This document shows positions 8,214 through 16,773 of a stretch of DNA of 64,000 nt, piece after piece. How positions within the stretch are numbered: the first letter of the stretch is position 1; every line of letters starts with the position of its first letter. The stretch comes from JBASEY01 sp964404285 (lineage in GTDB: Bacteria > CSSED10-310), in NCBI GenBank assembly GCA_964404285.1, contig CAYOJK010000006.1:62001-126000 (forward strand). Direction: 5' to 3'. The position numbers and the translations under genes are program-made. The notes beneath the pieces were generated by a model that ran no database searches, had not been told where the DNA came from, and saw only the letters and a program-made list of their open reading frames with translations.

Positions 8214-9614
8214 TTATTTTCCAATACAAAAACTAGAGAATATCTCAGCTAAAATATCCGGTGAAACCGTATCTCCCAATATTTGGCCAAGTGTGTAGTC
8301 AATCGTTCTTAAAATTGGAGTGATACATTCCAAGCCAATGCTTGATTGGTAGAACTCATTGGCTTCTTGTAAAAGAGATAGCGCTTTTTCAAGCGCTTGT
8401 TGTTGTCGAACACTGATTATGAGGGCATTTGGATAAGAATTTTCGTTGGCTGATAAATGTTCTAGAATTTTTTCGCGAAGGTTTTGAACACCTTTTCCGT
8501 CAAGTGCACATCCATCAATTACGCCAAGAATATTAGGAATTTTAGATACCGTATTGATTAGGTGTTCAGATCCTTTTTGCAGGTCGATTTTATTCCAAAA
8601 AACAAGCATTTTTGGAAAGCCTGCGTCTTGGTTGATTTTGTTCAGGGTTTCCAGGTCTGGATCGGTTGCATCGACGACATAGATTACGAGTTCGGCGTGC
8701 TGTAATATCTTCTGTGTTCGTCGAATCGCCTCTTTTTCAGCTGGTGAAACAGCATTTCTAATTCCGGCAGTGTCAACCAATCCGAGCCTGTATTCGTTCC
8801 AATGAGCTGATATTTCCAATGCGTCACGAGTTGTTCCAGGTTCATTGGATATAATGGCTCGGTTACGTCCGATCAATTGATTGAAAAGGGTTGATTTTCC
8901 AGCATTTACTTTTCCTGAGATAACAATGGAATGCTCGTCCTCGAGAGTGTTTTTAGAAAAACCTGCATCGATTAGATTCACCAGTATTTTTTCTGTATCT
9001 CTCCACAAATTCTGGATTGTTTGGTCAGAAAAAGACTCTTGTTCATCTGGAAAGTCAAGTTCCAGTTCAAAAGCAGCGCGTATTTCCATCACATGGTTTC
9101 TAACGGTTTTGATTGGATCACCAAGACCGCCGTCCAACACTCTCAGGGCCGCGTACCTAGCTGAATCTGACTCAGCCGCTGTCATCATGGCAATCGCTTC
9201 AGCTCGACTGAGATCTATTCGTCCGTTTTCGAAGGCTCGGCGAGTGAATTCACCGGGTTCTGCCAGACGTATACCTGTTGAGATCAGTGCGTTTAGAATC
9301 GATCGAACAATTAGAGGGTTTCCATGGCAGCTGATTTCAAGCATATCTTCGCCGGTATAGGATTTGGGTCCTTTGAAAAGAACGACCAGTATTTCATCCA
9401 ATATCAGTCCTGTTTTTGGATCGTGTGCAAAAGCGCTTCGCAGTCGCCATGGCTTTATTGATTGTATTGAACCCTTACGTGGTTTGATCACGTTGTTGAC
9501 TTGAGACAGTATATCGAAGCCTGAGACTCGGATAAGAGAAATAGCGCCTTTTCCAGATGGCGTAGCGATAGCGGCGATAGTATCGTTTATCGGTAACTCG
9601 TGATTATTATACAT
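8214..9614 (-). CDS. mnmE: tRNA modification GTPase MnmE (TrmE)
   Basis: 466 residues, full length. MnmE is the GTPase partner of MnmG. The N-terminal folate-binding domain opens with DTIAAIATPSGKGAISLIRVSG; the G domain sits between helical halves and shows G1 GKVNAGKSTL, G2 GTTRDALE, G3 DTAG and G4 NKID. The protein ends with FCIGK, the C-terminal pentapeptide FC(I/V)GK whose Cys is conserved in the family. Start ATG at 9614 overlaps the jag stop codon (TAATG arrangement), so translation is coupled. It is transcribed opposite to mnmG, meeting the mnmG group tail to tail. Confidence 0.97.
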   Translation of the reverse strand: MYNNHELPINDTIAAIATPSGKGAISLIRVSGFDILSQVNNVIKPRKGSIQSIKPWRLRSAFAHDPKTGLILDEILVVLFKGPKSYTGEDMLEISCHGNPLIVRSILNALISTGIRLAEPGEFTRRAFENGRIDLSRAEAIAMMTAAESDSARYAALRVLDGGLGDPIKTVRNHVMEIRAAFELELDFPDEQESFSDQTIQNLWRDTEKILVNLIDAGFSKNTLEDEHSIVISGKVNAGKSTLFNQLIGRNRAIISNEPGTTRDALEISAHWNEYRLGLVDTAGIRNAVSPAEKEAIRRTQKILQHAELVIYVVDATDPDLETLNKINQDAGFPKMLVFWNKIDLQKGSEHLINTVSKIPNILGVIDGCALDGKGVQNLREKILEHLSANENSYPNALIISVRQQQALEKALSLLQEANEFYQSSIGLECITPILRTIDYTLGQILGDTVSPDILAEIFSSFCIGK

Positions 9615-10327
9615 TATTCCGAAAAATCTGATTCGTCATCGAGGTGATCATGTTCATAAATACCGCTTTGGTAAATATGAGCATCATCATCTTCATCCGG
9701 ATCAATATGGATTGTGTGGCCTGCCAAATGGGCTGGAAAAACTTTGATTGGTTGAAAAAAACCGCTCCCGAAGCTACTTGTTCGCACACCATGAATTCTA
9801 TTCGCTGCTATATGAAAAAGCCGTCTTTCACTGGGAGTCATGGGTTCTGTAACAATAGTTTTTCCGTAATCCAACACTTCTCGACATACAGATCGAACTA
9901 ATTTTTCAAGTTGTTGGAGTCGGCGACCTCGATAATTATCTGCGTCAACCGTAACGGGAACGAGGTCATCGGTATCTTTGTTGACCATTCGGTTGATAAT
10001 ATGTTGTAAAGCATCCAGATTTTGGCCTCGGTGTCCAATAACCAAGCCCGGTTCAGCGCCAAGTATTTCAAGATGAATGGACCCATGGCGAATATTTACG
10101 GCGATTCGCCCGCTGAGACCCATTCTTAGCAATACACCTTTAAGATATTCTGATGCGGTAAATGCACGAGAAATAGTTTGATCGATCAGAATTTCTATTT
10201 TGGGTTTACCGGTAATGGGATCCGCTTGCGGGATATTCGGTTCATAAAATTCATATAGGTTTCCTTCAAGAGGGTGGCTATCATGGTCTGTATCATCCCA
10301 ATTGCCAGATGGTTTAGTTATCATCAA
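9614..10327 (-). CDS. jag: KH/R3H RNA-binding protein Jag (KhpB)
   Basis: 237 residues. A type II KH domain is seen in GLVIGHRGQNLDALQHI (about residues 114-130), followed by the R3H domain with PMTPSERRLFHIAA (about 183-196), the standard Jag order. The family's N-terminal Jag_N domain is not evident, and there is an acidic, His-rich tail (DPDEDDDAHIY and after) that I cannot place. Jag/KhpB binds RNA and affects cell-wall synthesis in Gram-positive bacteria; its role in diderms is less clear. It lies between yidC and mnmE as in most bacteria. Confidence 0.92.
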   Translation of the reverse strand: MMITKPSGNWDDTDHDSHPLEGNLYEFYEPNIPQADPITGKPKIEILIDQTISRAFTASEYLKGVLLRMGLSGRIAVNIRHGSIHLEILGAEPGLVIGHRGQNLDALQHIINRMVNKDTDDLVPVTVDADNYRGRRLQQLEKLVRSVCREVLDYGKTIVTEPMTPSERRLFHIAANRIHGVRTSSFGSGFFQPIKVFPAHLAGHTIHIDPDEDDDAHIYQSGIYEHDHLDDESDFSE

Positions 10328-10353
10328 ATAAAGCTCCTAATAATATTTGTTTT

Positions 10354-12063
10354 TTATTTATCGTCATTTTTATTTTTTGCTTCTATTTTTCGTTTGACCC
10401 TGGCTTTCATCTTAGGCTCTTTATCTTCATCTTCTGCCTGTATACGATTCATAATATATTGTTGACCAATGGTAAGAATGTTGTTAGTCAGCCAATAAAG
10501 AACCAATCCGGCAGGAAAGTTCCAAAACATAGCCGTAAAAATCACCGGCATCATCATCATCATTTTCGCCTGCCTTGGATCACCAGCAACCGGGGTCATT
10601 TTTTGTTGAAGGAGCATGCTAAGGCCCATAATCAAAACCAATATAACGTTGGGTTGAGCCAGATCTTTTACCCAGAAAAACGATGCGCCTTTCATTTCGA
10701 CCAGGTTCATCAAAACCTGATATAGTCCTATAAAAATGGGAAATTGAATCAATAGCGGCAGGCAACCGCCCATGGGATTGACTCCATGTTTTTTATACAG
10801 TTGGCTGAGTTCTTGCTGTTGTTTTTGAGGATCCTTTCGGTATTTTTCCTGAATGGCTTTCATTTGCGGTTGAATCGCCTGCATTTTTTTCATCGACTGC
10901 ATTTGCTTATGCGATAAAGGAAACAACAGCAATTTCACGATTACAGTGATCAGGATAATCCCAAAACCAAAGTTTTTGACATAGAGAACGGACGTTGTCA
11001 GAAAAAAATAGAAAAATTTACCCAATATCGTGATCCAGCCAAAGTCTACGATATTCTCAATACCAATACCAAGTTTCAGTAATTCATCATATTTTTTTGG
11101 GCCGATCAGTAATACAACGTTTTGCTGAATAGTGTCACCCGGCGCCAGTGTTTTAGCATCTAATCTTAGACCGGAAACAACGGTTGACGTCTTGCCTGGT
11201 TCCGGTTGAAGCTTACCCGGCTCGGCAAATCCTATAGCCAATTGTGATGTTGAGAGTACGGCTGTGAAGAAGTAACTTTCCTGAAATGCAGCCCATCTTA
11301 CCCCTGGATAGGTGAGTTGGGTTTGGATCTTGTTGATTTTAGGTCTTTCTCTTACATGACCTGTCCAAAATACCGGGCCGCTACGGATATAGCGATTGGT
11401 GGCCTGCCCATCCAAAGGTTCAATCAATTTATCTGGTAACAGATATTCAACGGAAGCGCCGATATTAGCTGAACCACGGTTGGAGAGCATCAGATCCATA
11501 TTGACAAGGTATTTGTCATGGAAAAAGGTAAGATCTTTCTGAACACGTTCACCTGTTCGAAGCATAGCGGTAAATGTGATCAAAAATTTTGGGTTTTCCT
11601 CATCCACGCCAATAGAATCACCATCGAAGGAAGAAGTAAAAACGATATCGTTAAAAGCGTCAAGACCGTTGACCCGGATACTGCCCGGGTAGTGGAGAGG
11701 GTCATCAGGTGAAATCAATTCAATTGGCTGATTTTCCACTCCATCGTATTCTTTCAATTTCCAACTGGTGATACGAGCGCCTAAAGTATCCAATTCTGCC
11801 AAGAGGCGAGGAGTTACAATTTTTATTATTCGCCGTTCCGCTGTCGGTAATGTTTCTTGTAACATGACATCATCGACAGGGCTATCAATTGATAGTGTTG
11901 TATCCGAACTTTGAATTGAATAATCGGTATCGGATACCGGTAACATTGGTGTTTGGTCGTTGCTGATTGCGGGTGTTTTGGGTGGCGGTGGGGCAAAATA
12001 CTGGCTCCAAATAAGAAAAACCGTGATAGAAAGCAGAATTGCTAAAAAAAATCGTTTTTCCAT
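10354..12063 (-). CDS. yidC: Membrane protein insertase YidC
   Basis: 569 residues. YidC inserts and folds proteins in the cytoplasmic membrane, alone or with SecYEG. The first membrane segment (about residues 5-22) is followed by a large periplasmic beta domain of roughly 300 residues, a form found in Gram-negative bacteria. The conserved insertase core runs from about residue 350 with LLFPLSHKQMQSMKKMQ, GGCLPLLIQFPIFIGLY and the FPAGLVLYWLTNN segment near the end. The C-terminal tail is very basic, as is usual for ribosome contact. yidD starts 2 bp upstream and jag follows. Confidence 0.97.
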   Translation of the reverse strand: MEKRFFLAILLSITVFLIWSQYFAPPPPKTPAISNDQTPMLPVSDTDYSIQSSDTTLSIDSPVDDVMLQETLPTAERRIIKIVTPRLLAELDTLGARITSWKLKEYDGVENQPIELISPDDPLHYPGSIRVNGLDAFNDIVFTSSFDGDSIGVDEENPKFLITFTAMLRTGERVQKDLTFFHDKYLVNMDLMLSNRGSANIGASVEYLLPDKLIEPLDGQATNRYIRSGPVFWTGHVRERPKINKIQTQLTYPGVRWAAFQESYFFTAVLSTSQLAIGFAEPGKLQPEPGKTSTVVSGLRLDAKTLAPGDTIQQNVVLLIGPKKYDELLKLGIGIENIVDFGWITILGKFFYFFLTTSVLYVKNFGFGIILITVIVKLLLFPLSHKQMQSMKKMQAIQPQMKAIQEKYRKDPQKQQQELSQLYKKHGVNPMGGCLPLLIQFPIFIGLYQVLMNLVEMKGASFFWVKDLAQPNVILVLIMGLSMLLQQKMTPVAGDPRQAKMMMMMPVIFTAMFWNFPAGLVLYWLTNNILTIGQQYIMNRIQAEDEDKEPKMKARVKRKIEAKNKNDDK

Positions 12064-12065
12064 TT

Positions 12066-12296
12066 TTATTTATCCTTCATCACGTTTAGTGGTACAGGAT
12101 CAAAACCCCCAGGGTTCCAAGGATGGCATTTTGAAATACGTTTGAGACCCAGCCATGCACCTTTGACCAAACCGTGCTGTTCAATTGCGAATATCGTATA
12201 TTCCGAGCAGGTTGGATAAAAGCGGCACGCTTTTGGGAGTAACGGTGAAATAAAGCGTTTATAAAGTTTAAGCAGGTTAAGAACTATCCATTTCAT
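12066..12296 (-). CDS. yidD: Membrane protein insertion efficiency factor YidD
   Basis: 76 residues. The family core CRFYPTCSEYTIFAIEQHG and the C-terminal CHPWNPGGFDPVP are both present. YidD is a small membrane-associated protein encoded between rnpA and yidC in most bacteria and thought to assist YidC-dependent insertion. The gene abuts rnpA with no gap and lies 2 bp before yidC, which fits tight co-expression. Confidence 0.96.
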   Translation of the reverse strand: MKWIVLNLLKLYKRFISPLLPKACRFYPTCSEYTIFAIEQHGLVKGAWLGLKRISKCHPWNPGGFDPVPLNVMKDK

Positions 12297-12665
12297 TCAA
12301 ACTGGCTCCACAGGACGAACCTGAATTTTGTGGCAATTGAAAAGGTGATTTTTCAACTGTGTTTCGAGGATTTTCATTCCTGCAGATTGAATGGATGGCC
12401 TGGCTACCAACACCAGATCAAAACCGGGTTGAGCATTTTGAACTACAAGTCTAATTGCTTCACGCATAATGCGTTTTGCCCGATTTCGTGCAACCGCATT
12501 TCCAATATGGCGTGACGCTGTGACACCAAAATAGACATATTGGTCAGACCGCGGTCGTACAAAAGAGAGAAAATACTTACCTGAACACTTATCTCCAAAT
12601 CGATACAGGCTTTGAAAATCATGTGATGATTTCAACCGTTTCAAATTTTTGTTTTTAGGGGACAA
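12297..12665 (-). CDS. rnpA: Ribonuclease P protein component
   Basis: 122 residues. RnpA is the protein subunit of RNase P, which matures tRNA 5' ends. The N-terminal LKSSHDFQSLYRFG, the central FGVTASRHIGNAVARNRAKR (the RNR signature) and IMREAIRLV support the family. The start is a TTG at 12663-12665; no ATG or GTG lies before the conserved N-terminus. No clear Shine-Dalgarno sequence precedes it and rpmH ends only 6 bp upstream, so translational coupling to rpmH is likely. Confidence 0.93.
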   Translation of the reverse strand: MSPKNKNLKRLKSSHDFQSLYRFGDKCSGKYFLSFVRPRSDQYVYFGVTASRHIGNAVARNRAKRIMREAIRLVVQNAQPGFDLVLVARPSIQSAGMKILETQLKNHLFNCHKIQVRPVEPV

Positions 12666-12671
12666 GTTTAA

Positions 12672-12806
12672 TCAAACAGTCAGTCGTTTCCGGCCTTTTG
12701 CACGACGTCGTTGCAAAACACGCCGCCCGTTGCGGCTGTTCATTCGACTTCTAAAACCATGTGTTCTTTTACGTTTGATTCTACTGGGCTGATATGTGCG
12801 TTTCAA
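12672..12806 (-). CDS. rpmH: 50S ribosomal protein L34
   Basis: A 44-residue protein found by translating the gap upstream of rnpA. It begins MKRTYQPSRIKRKRTHGF and ends KGRKRLTV, the hallmark sequence and length of L34. The start is TTG at 12804-12806 with a strong AGGAGG five bases upstream. L34 is a component of the large ribosomal subunit and normally heads the rpmH-rnpA-yidD-yidC cluster, as here. A good sigma-70-type promoter lies about 80 bp upstream (12889-12917). dnaA, the usual upstream neighbour, is missing. Confidence 0.97.
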   Translation of the reverse strand: MKRTYQPSRIKRKRTHGFRSRMNSRNGRRVLQRRRAKGRKRLTV

Positions 12807-12888
12807 ATAATCCTCCTTTGTTTAAAACCTGATCGCTAGCTGACAATAAAATAATTTACAGGTCTTCAAATAGCCCGTCAGTGTGCGC

Positions 12889-12917
12889 ATTCTAAAACGG
12901 GGTTCCAAAACTGTCAA
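12889..12917 (-). promoter_or_regulatory. Promoter for the rpmH-rnpA-yidD-yidC-jag-mnmE operon
   Basis: On the minus strand, a consensus -35 TTGACA (12912-12917) is followed after exactly 17 bp by TAGAAT (12889-12894). This leaves a leader of roughly 75 nt before rpmH. It is the best match in the 184-bp gap and also argues that the divergent ABC-F gene starts downstream of it. Confidence 0.75.
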
Positions 12918-12924
12918 GCGCCGG

Positions 12925-12953
12925 TTTACAAAACGAGTTCGGATTAATACACT
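12925..12953 (+). promoter_or_regulatory. Promoter for the ABC-F gene
   Basis: TTTACA (12925-12930), a 17-bp spacer and TACACT (12948-12953) lie 37 bp before the chosen ABC-F start. The -35 box is only 7 bp from the -35 box of the divergent rpmH promoter, so the two polymerase sites are back to back. Confidence 0.55.
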
Positions 12954-12990
12954 ATGTATCCGTTCTTTCCAACGCGGAAATAGTCTTCAA

Positions 12991-14907
12991 ATGATCTTAG
13001 CGCAATATGAAAATGTCAGTTTTGGGTTTCACGACAAATCAATCGTTCAAGATTTCTCTTTCCAACTAAAAGAAAAGTGTCGTGTAGGCTTAATCGGCGT
13101 AAACGGTTCCGGTAAAACAACATTATTTCGAATTCTGAATGGAGAACTCGAGCCGGACCGCGGAAGAATTACGTTGGCAAAAGATATTCGTATCGGCTTT
13201 TTACGACAAATACCTGAACTCCCTGAAAATACCACAGCAAACCATGTGCTTCTTAAACCATTTCAGCATCTTTTAGATATGGAAACAGACCTCGAACAAA
13301 TGCACCAGGAAATGGATCAAGACTCTTCCAAAGACTTTTTCGAACAATTTGACAAGGTTCAAACACGGTATGAAAGAGCGGGAGGATATTCTTATAGGGC
13401 GCAAATCGAGAGAGTCATGCAAGGACTTGGTATTGCCATGGAGGATTCACAGCGACCTCTTCAATCATTCTCAGGTGGTGAACAGGCCAGGATAATGCTG
13501 GCAAAACTCCTGTTAGAAGAACCCGATTTAATGCTTCTGGATGAGCCAACAAACCATCTTGATTTAAGAGCGGTTGAATTCCTGGAACAGTTTTTAAAAA
13601 GTTATTCAGGCGGTGTCATGTTGGTATCCCATGACAGGTTTTTTCTTGATCGAACAGTCACTGAAATCATCGAACTCGACCATCAGCGATGTGAGACTTA
13701 TAAAGGCAATTATTCCGCCTATAAAGTTGAAAGATACCGGAGAGAATCGATCCATCAAAAACATGTCAAACTTCAACAACAAAGAATAGAAAAGCTGGAG
13801 GACTACATACGTCGGAATATGGCTGCGCAAAAAACCAAACAGGCGCAAAGCCGTATGAAAGAATTGGATCGTATAGATAAGCTGGAGAGAAAGCCTGAGC
13901 CAATGAAAAAGATGAAACTTCGCTTTACCATCGATCGGCCAAGCGGCCTAGTCGTTTTCAAAGCCCGGAATCTGTCTAAAGAATTTGATAACAATAAATT
14001 ATTTGACAATGTCAACGTGCAGCTTTTATCAGGTGATCGCGTGGGTATCGTCGGACCCAATGGCTCAGGAAAATCAACGTTAATCAAACTACTGACCTCA
14101 AGGCTTGAACCGGATACGGGGCAAGTTGAATGGGGCTATCACGTTTCTTTTGCCGTCTATGACCAACATCTATATGGTCTGGATGAAACAGCAACGATAA
14201 TTGACGAAGTTTGGAAAGAAAAACCGAATTGGACTTCCGAAGATATTAGAAACCATCTGGGCAGATTCCTTTTTTCAGGAGATTCCGTATTTAAACCAAT
14301 AAATGATTTGAGCGGTGGTGAAAAGGCGCGAGTGGCTTTGGCAAAATTGTTTTTGCGTGATGCCAATCTTCTTTTTCTAGACGAGCCAACGAACCATTTG
14401 GATGTGAATGCACGCGAATCATTTGAATCAGCGCTCATCGATTATCCTGGATCTGTGGTTTTAGTAACACATGACCGGTATTTATTGGACAAAATTGTGA
14501 ATAAAATGTGGGTTCTGCACGACTGTGCCTTATTTGAGTATCTTGGCAATTATTCTGATTATCATACAACTCTGGACTCTTCACAGGTCTTCACAGAAAA
14601 ATCCGAGGTTGTAAGCGCTAAAGAGACACCCAGTCGAAAGAGCAAAAAGGAACTGCGCCAAGAACGCTTAGCTATACGCAGAAAAACAGGGAAATCCTCA
14701 GCTTATTATGAGAAAGAAATCGAAGCCTTGGAAACTGAGCTGCAGGATGTCCAGGCTAGAATGAAGCATCCTGAACATGCCCTAAATTGGGTTATGCTGG
14801 ACAAGTTGGTGTCTGCAGAAAACGAAATACAGGAAAAAATCATCCAGATGATGAAATTATGGGAACAGGCGATAGAAGCGGAAAAAGAATTAGATGCTTT
14901 TAGCTAG
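12991..14907 (+). CDS. ABC-F family ATPase (Uup/YheS type)
   Basis: 638 residues from the ATG at 12991. Two ABC cassettes in one chain without membrane segments define the ABC-F class: first Walker A GVNGSGKTT and signature SGGEQAR, second Walker A GPNGSGKST and signature SGGEKAR, each followed by LDEPTNHLDL or LDEPTNHLDV. The linker between them (about residues 235-300) is Lys/Arg/Gln-rich, like the P-site interaction motif region, and the C-terminal 80 residues form a predicted coiled coil. ABC-F proteins act on ribosomes rather than in transport. A GTG at 12883 gives a longer frame, but its first 36 residues are basic and unlike the family, and the promoter lies inside it. Confidence 0.93.
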   Translation: MILAQYENVSFGFHDKSIVQDFSFQLKEKCRVGLIGVNGSGKTTLFRILNGELEPDRGRITLAKDIRIGFLRQIPELPENTTANHVLLKPFQHLLDMETDLEQMHQEMDQDSSKDFFEQFDKVQTRYERAGGYSYRAQIERVMQGLGIAMEDSQRPLQSFSGGEQARIMLAKLLLEEPDLMLLDEPTNHLDLRAVEFLEQFLKSYSGGVMLVSHDRFFLDRTVTEIIELDHQRCETYKGNYSAYKVERYRRESIHQKHVKLQQQRIEKLEDYIRRNMAAQKTKQAQSRMKELDRIDKLERKPEPMKKMKLRFTIDRPSGLVVFKARNLSKEFDNNKLFDNVNVQLLSGDRVGIVGPNGSGKSTLIKLLTSRLEPDTGQVEWGYHVSFAVYDQHLYGLDETATIIDEVWKEKPNWTSEDIRNHLGRFLFSGDSVFKPINDLSGGEKARVALAKLFLRDANLLFLDEPTNHLDVNARESFESALIDYPGSVVLVTHDRYLLDKIVNKMWVLHDCALFEYLGNYSDYHTTLDSSQVFTEKSEVVSAKETPSRKSKKELRQERLAIRRKTGKSSAYYEKEIEALETELQDVQARMKHPEHALNWVMLDKLVSAENEIQEKIIQMMKLWEQAIEAEKELDAFS

Positions 14908-14911
14908 TTCG

Positions 14912-15595
14912 TTAAAAATAGTAACTTAAATCCACGCGTAATCCTTCGGTTTTTTCTATCCAATCATGGGCATCTGCTTCAAAAGAAAGTCGTTGATAAC
15001 GATACCCCAGCTTAACGATCAATCTTAGATCAGATAAGATATAGCCTAATCCCCCTTCAACCCAGCAACCATCAGCATTTCCCGACAAATTGCTACCAGA
15101 AAAAATTGTCTGGCTATAATCGAGTTTCGGCATAGCAAAACCAAAGCCATAACAAAGAAAATTCCGAGAAAAAACGTTATTGAATCCCCCACCAAAACCA
15201 AATCCCGATAATGTGGATTTGACCTTATAGGTTTGTTTCCAATCGAACTCTATGTTTTTGTATAACGCTGACAACTGAAAGTATTTTGCCAGTCGATAAC
15301 TCAAAATGATATCCATATCGGTTCGATTAGCTGCAAGCGTTTGTGATGATTGTTGAAAATCCAGATCAAAACTACCGGTAAAATATTGAATACCCAGCCC
15401 CCAGTTTTTAACATGAAAAAAAAGCGCCGGGCCGTATAGCCCGTCTGTCGACGAACAAAAATCAGTTTGTTCACTGGTCCAATCAGGATGCCAATACGAA
15501 AAGCCCAGATTGCCGCCCCACTGATCACTGGCCAGGCTGCTCAGCGTCAAAAGTGAGAACAAAAACCAGATTATTGATAATTTCTTGTGATTCAT
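14912..15595 (-). CDS. Predicted outer-membrane beta-barrel protein
   Basis: 227 residues. A signal peptide (MNHKKLSIIWFLFSLLTLSS, cleavage near LASD) is followed by alternating polar and aromatic residues typical of beta strands, such as GGNLGFSYWHPDW and VKLGYRYQRLSFEAD, and the chain ends in aromatic YYF, a common C-terminal signal for outer-membrane assembly. I do not recognise a specific family; the size fits an 8- to 10-stranded barrel of the OmpW/OmpX kind. GAGGA precedes the ATG. It ends only 4 bp from the convergent ABC-F gene. Confidence 0.65.
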   Translation of the reverse strand: MNHKKLSIIWFLFSLLTLSSLASDQWGGNLGFSYWHPDWTSEQTDFCSSTDGLYGPALFFHVKNWGLGIQYFTGSFDLDFQQSSQTLAANRTDMDIILSYRLAKYFQLSALYKNIEFDWKQTYKVKSTLSGFGFGGGFNNVFSRNFLCYGFGFAMPKLDYSQTIFSGSNLSGNADGCWVEGGLGYILSDLRLIVKLGYRYQRLSFEADAHDWIEKTEGLRVDLSYYF

Positions 15596-15649
15596 TTTGA
15601 TTGTCCTCTTTTAAACACGTTGTTTCGATATATAATCCGGAATAAAAGA

Positions 15650-16465
15650 TTAAAAAGCAAGCGGGTTACGCCGAATGAATGCACCGAAACGCCCCGTTTG
15701 TCCTTTCGACAGGCGATGTGAAAAAAACATCCCTGGATTTTCATAGGTACAAAAATGAAGATGTTCAATTTGAGACGATGGTATTCCTTGGTGAACTAAA
15801 ATTGCATGAAGCGTAGATCGTAAATCGAGTTTGATTTCATGCGCGTTTTGATCATGGTTATGTGAATGGTACTGATTCGTTTTACGGGTGAAGATATCCG
15901 CAGTTTTAGCATCGACCGGGTAATGATTTTTACAAATTCCCGGGCCGACACCGACCAGGATTTCAGAGGCATCGATTCCTGCTAGTCGACACATAGCTGA
16001 AATCGTGTTCTGTACGATACCATTTTGAATTCCAAGTCGGCCTGCGTGTATGGCGGCAACAAAGCGACCCGAGCGATCTGAAGCTAAAACAGGATAGCAA
16101 TCCGCAACAAGGACACCAATCAAACAGCCGGGCTTCTGGGTAACAAGAGCATCAGCTGTGGTTGAGGCGATATCTTCGGGTGATTGATCAATAATGGTGA
16201 TGATATCTGAACTGTGAACTTGTTGAAGTAAATAAATGTTGTCTGGATCAACCTTAAAATAAGAACCTAGAGTTACTCGGTTTCGAATTAAGTTTTTATT
16301 GGCATCACCGGTGCGAAATTCTAAATACGTTGAACAGTTATGGGTGGAACTGACACCAGTTGAACGCAGGGTAATGCCATGTGGAATATGTGCCTGCTTT
16401 AGGTTGTTGAATTGCAATACATTCATAAGCTCAAGTATGCCCGGATCTTTAAAATGAAACAACAT
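15650..16465 (-). CDS. pgeF: Peptidoglycan editing factor / purine nucleoside phosphorylase (PgeF, YfiH, LACC1 family)
   Basis: 271 residues. The family's metal site is visible as QQVHSSDI, GVLVADCYPVL (Cys and neighbouring Asp) and AAIHAGRLG, where most members have HAGWRG; a further GVGPGICKNHYPV segment also matches. Members act on purine nucleosides in vitro and in E. coli the protein is linked to removing wrongly incorporated serine from peptidoglycan precursors. The start at 16465 could be replaced by the internal ATG fourteen codons on, since the first residues are not conserved. It is a single gene, divergent from the lipoprotein gene across a 308-bp gap. Confidence 0.87.
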   Translation of the reverse strand: MLFHFKDPGILELMNVLQFNNLKQAHIPHGITLRSTGVSSTHNCSTYLEFRTGDANKNLIRNRVTLGSYFKVDPDNIYLLQQVHSSDIITIIDQSPEDIASTTADALVTQKPGCLIGVLVADCYPVLASDRSGRFVAAIHAGRLGIQNGIVQNTISAMCRLAGIDASEILVGVGPGICKNHYPVDAKTADIFTRKTNQYHSHNHDQNAHEIKLDLRSTLHAILVHQGIPSSQIEHLHFCTYENPGMFFSHRLSKGQTGRFGAFIRRNPLAF

Positions 16466-16773
16466 TTTAAATGAGCTTGTCAGTAGCTCGTAATAGATAG
16501 AATAACTAGGTTTTGTGAAGCCCTTTCAAAAAGAATTTTGTATGCTTCTGATTAAATCCGCGCGGCGATCACTATTATTTAAGAATTTACCTCAGAATGA
16601 GCCGTAGATCTGTAGTTTTGCGAAATCACATATAACGAGTGGGTGGTTATTTCGAATCCTGATCTTTTTGAAACAAAGGTGATGCAAACGGTTGTGTTAC
16701 CAGCTTATTGTAACTCTTTGACTTCAATGTGGTCATATTCTATGCTTTTGTTAGCATTTTGGGGGGATAAACG
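16466..16773. other. 308-bp intergenic region
   Basis: This divergent gap between pgeF and the lipoprotein gene holds a good plus-strand promoter near its right end (16718-16746). I see no open reading frame, RNA gene or long repeat in the rest. A stretch near 16648 (TTTCGAATCC) looks superficially like a tRNA T loop but has no stems around it. Confidence 0.6.
16718..16746 (+). promoter_or_regulatory. Promoter for the lipoprotein gene at 16774
   Basis: TTGACT (16718-16723), a 17-bp spacer and TATGCT (16741-16746), 27 bp before the ATG, followed by a run of six G residues that serves as Shine-Dalgarno sequence at 16761-16766. Confidence 0.7.

Noticed and set aside
12807..12990. Search for oriC/DnaA boxes next to rpmH
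   Set aside because: No TTATCCACA-like boxes seen; the gap is explained by two divergent promoters.
16640..16665. tRNA T-loop-like TTTCGAATCC
   Set aside because: No matching stem, anticodon arm or acceptor stem around it.
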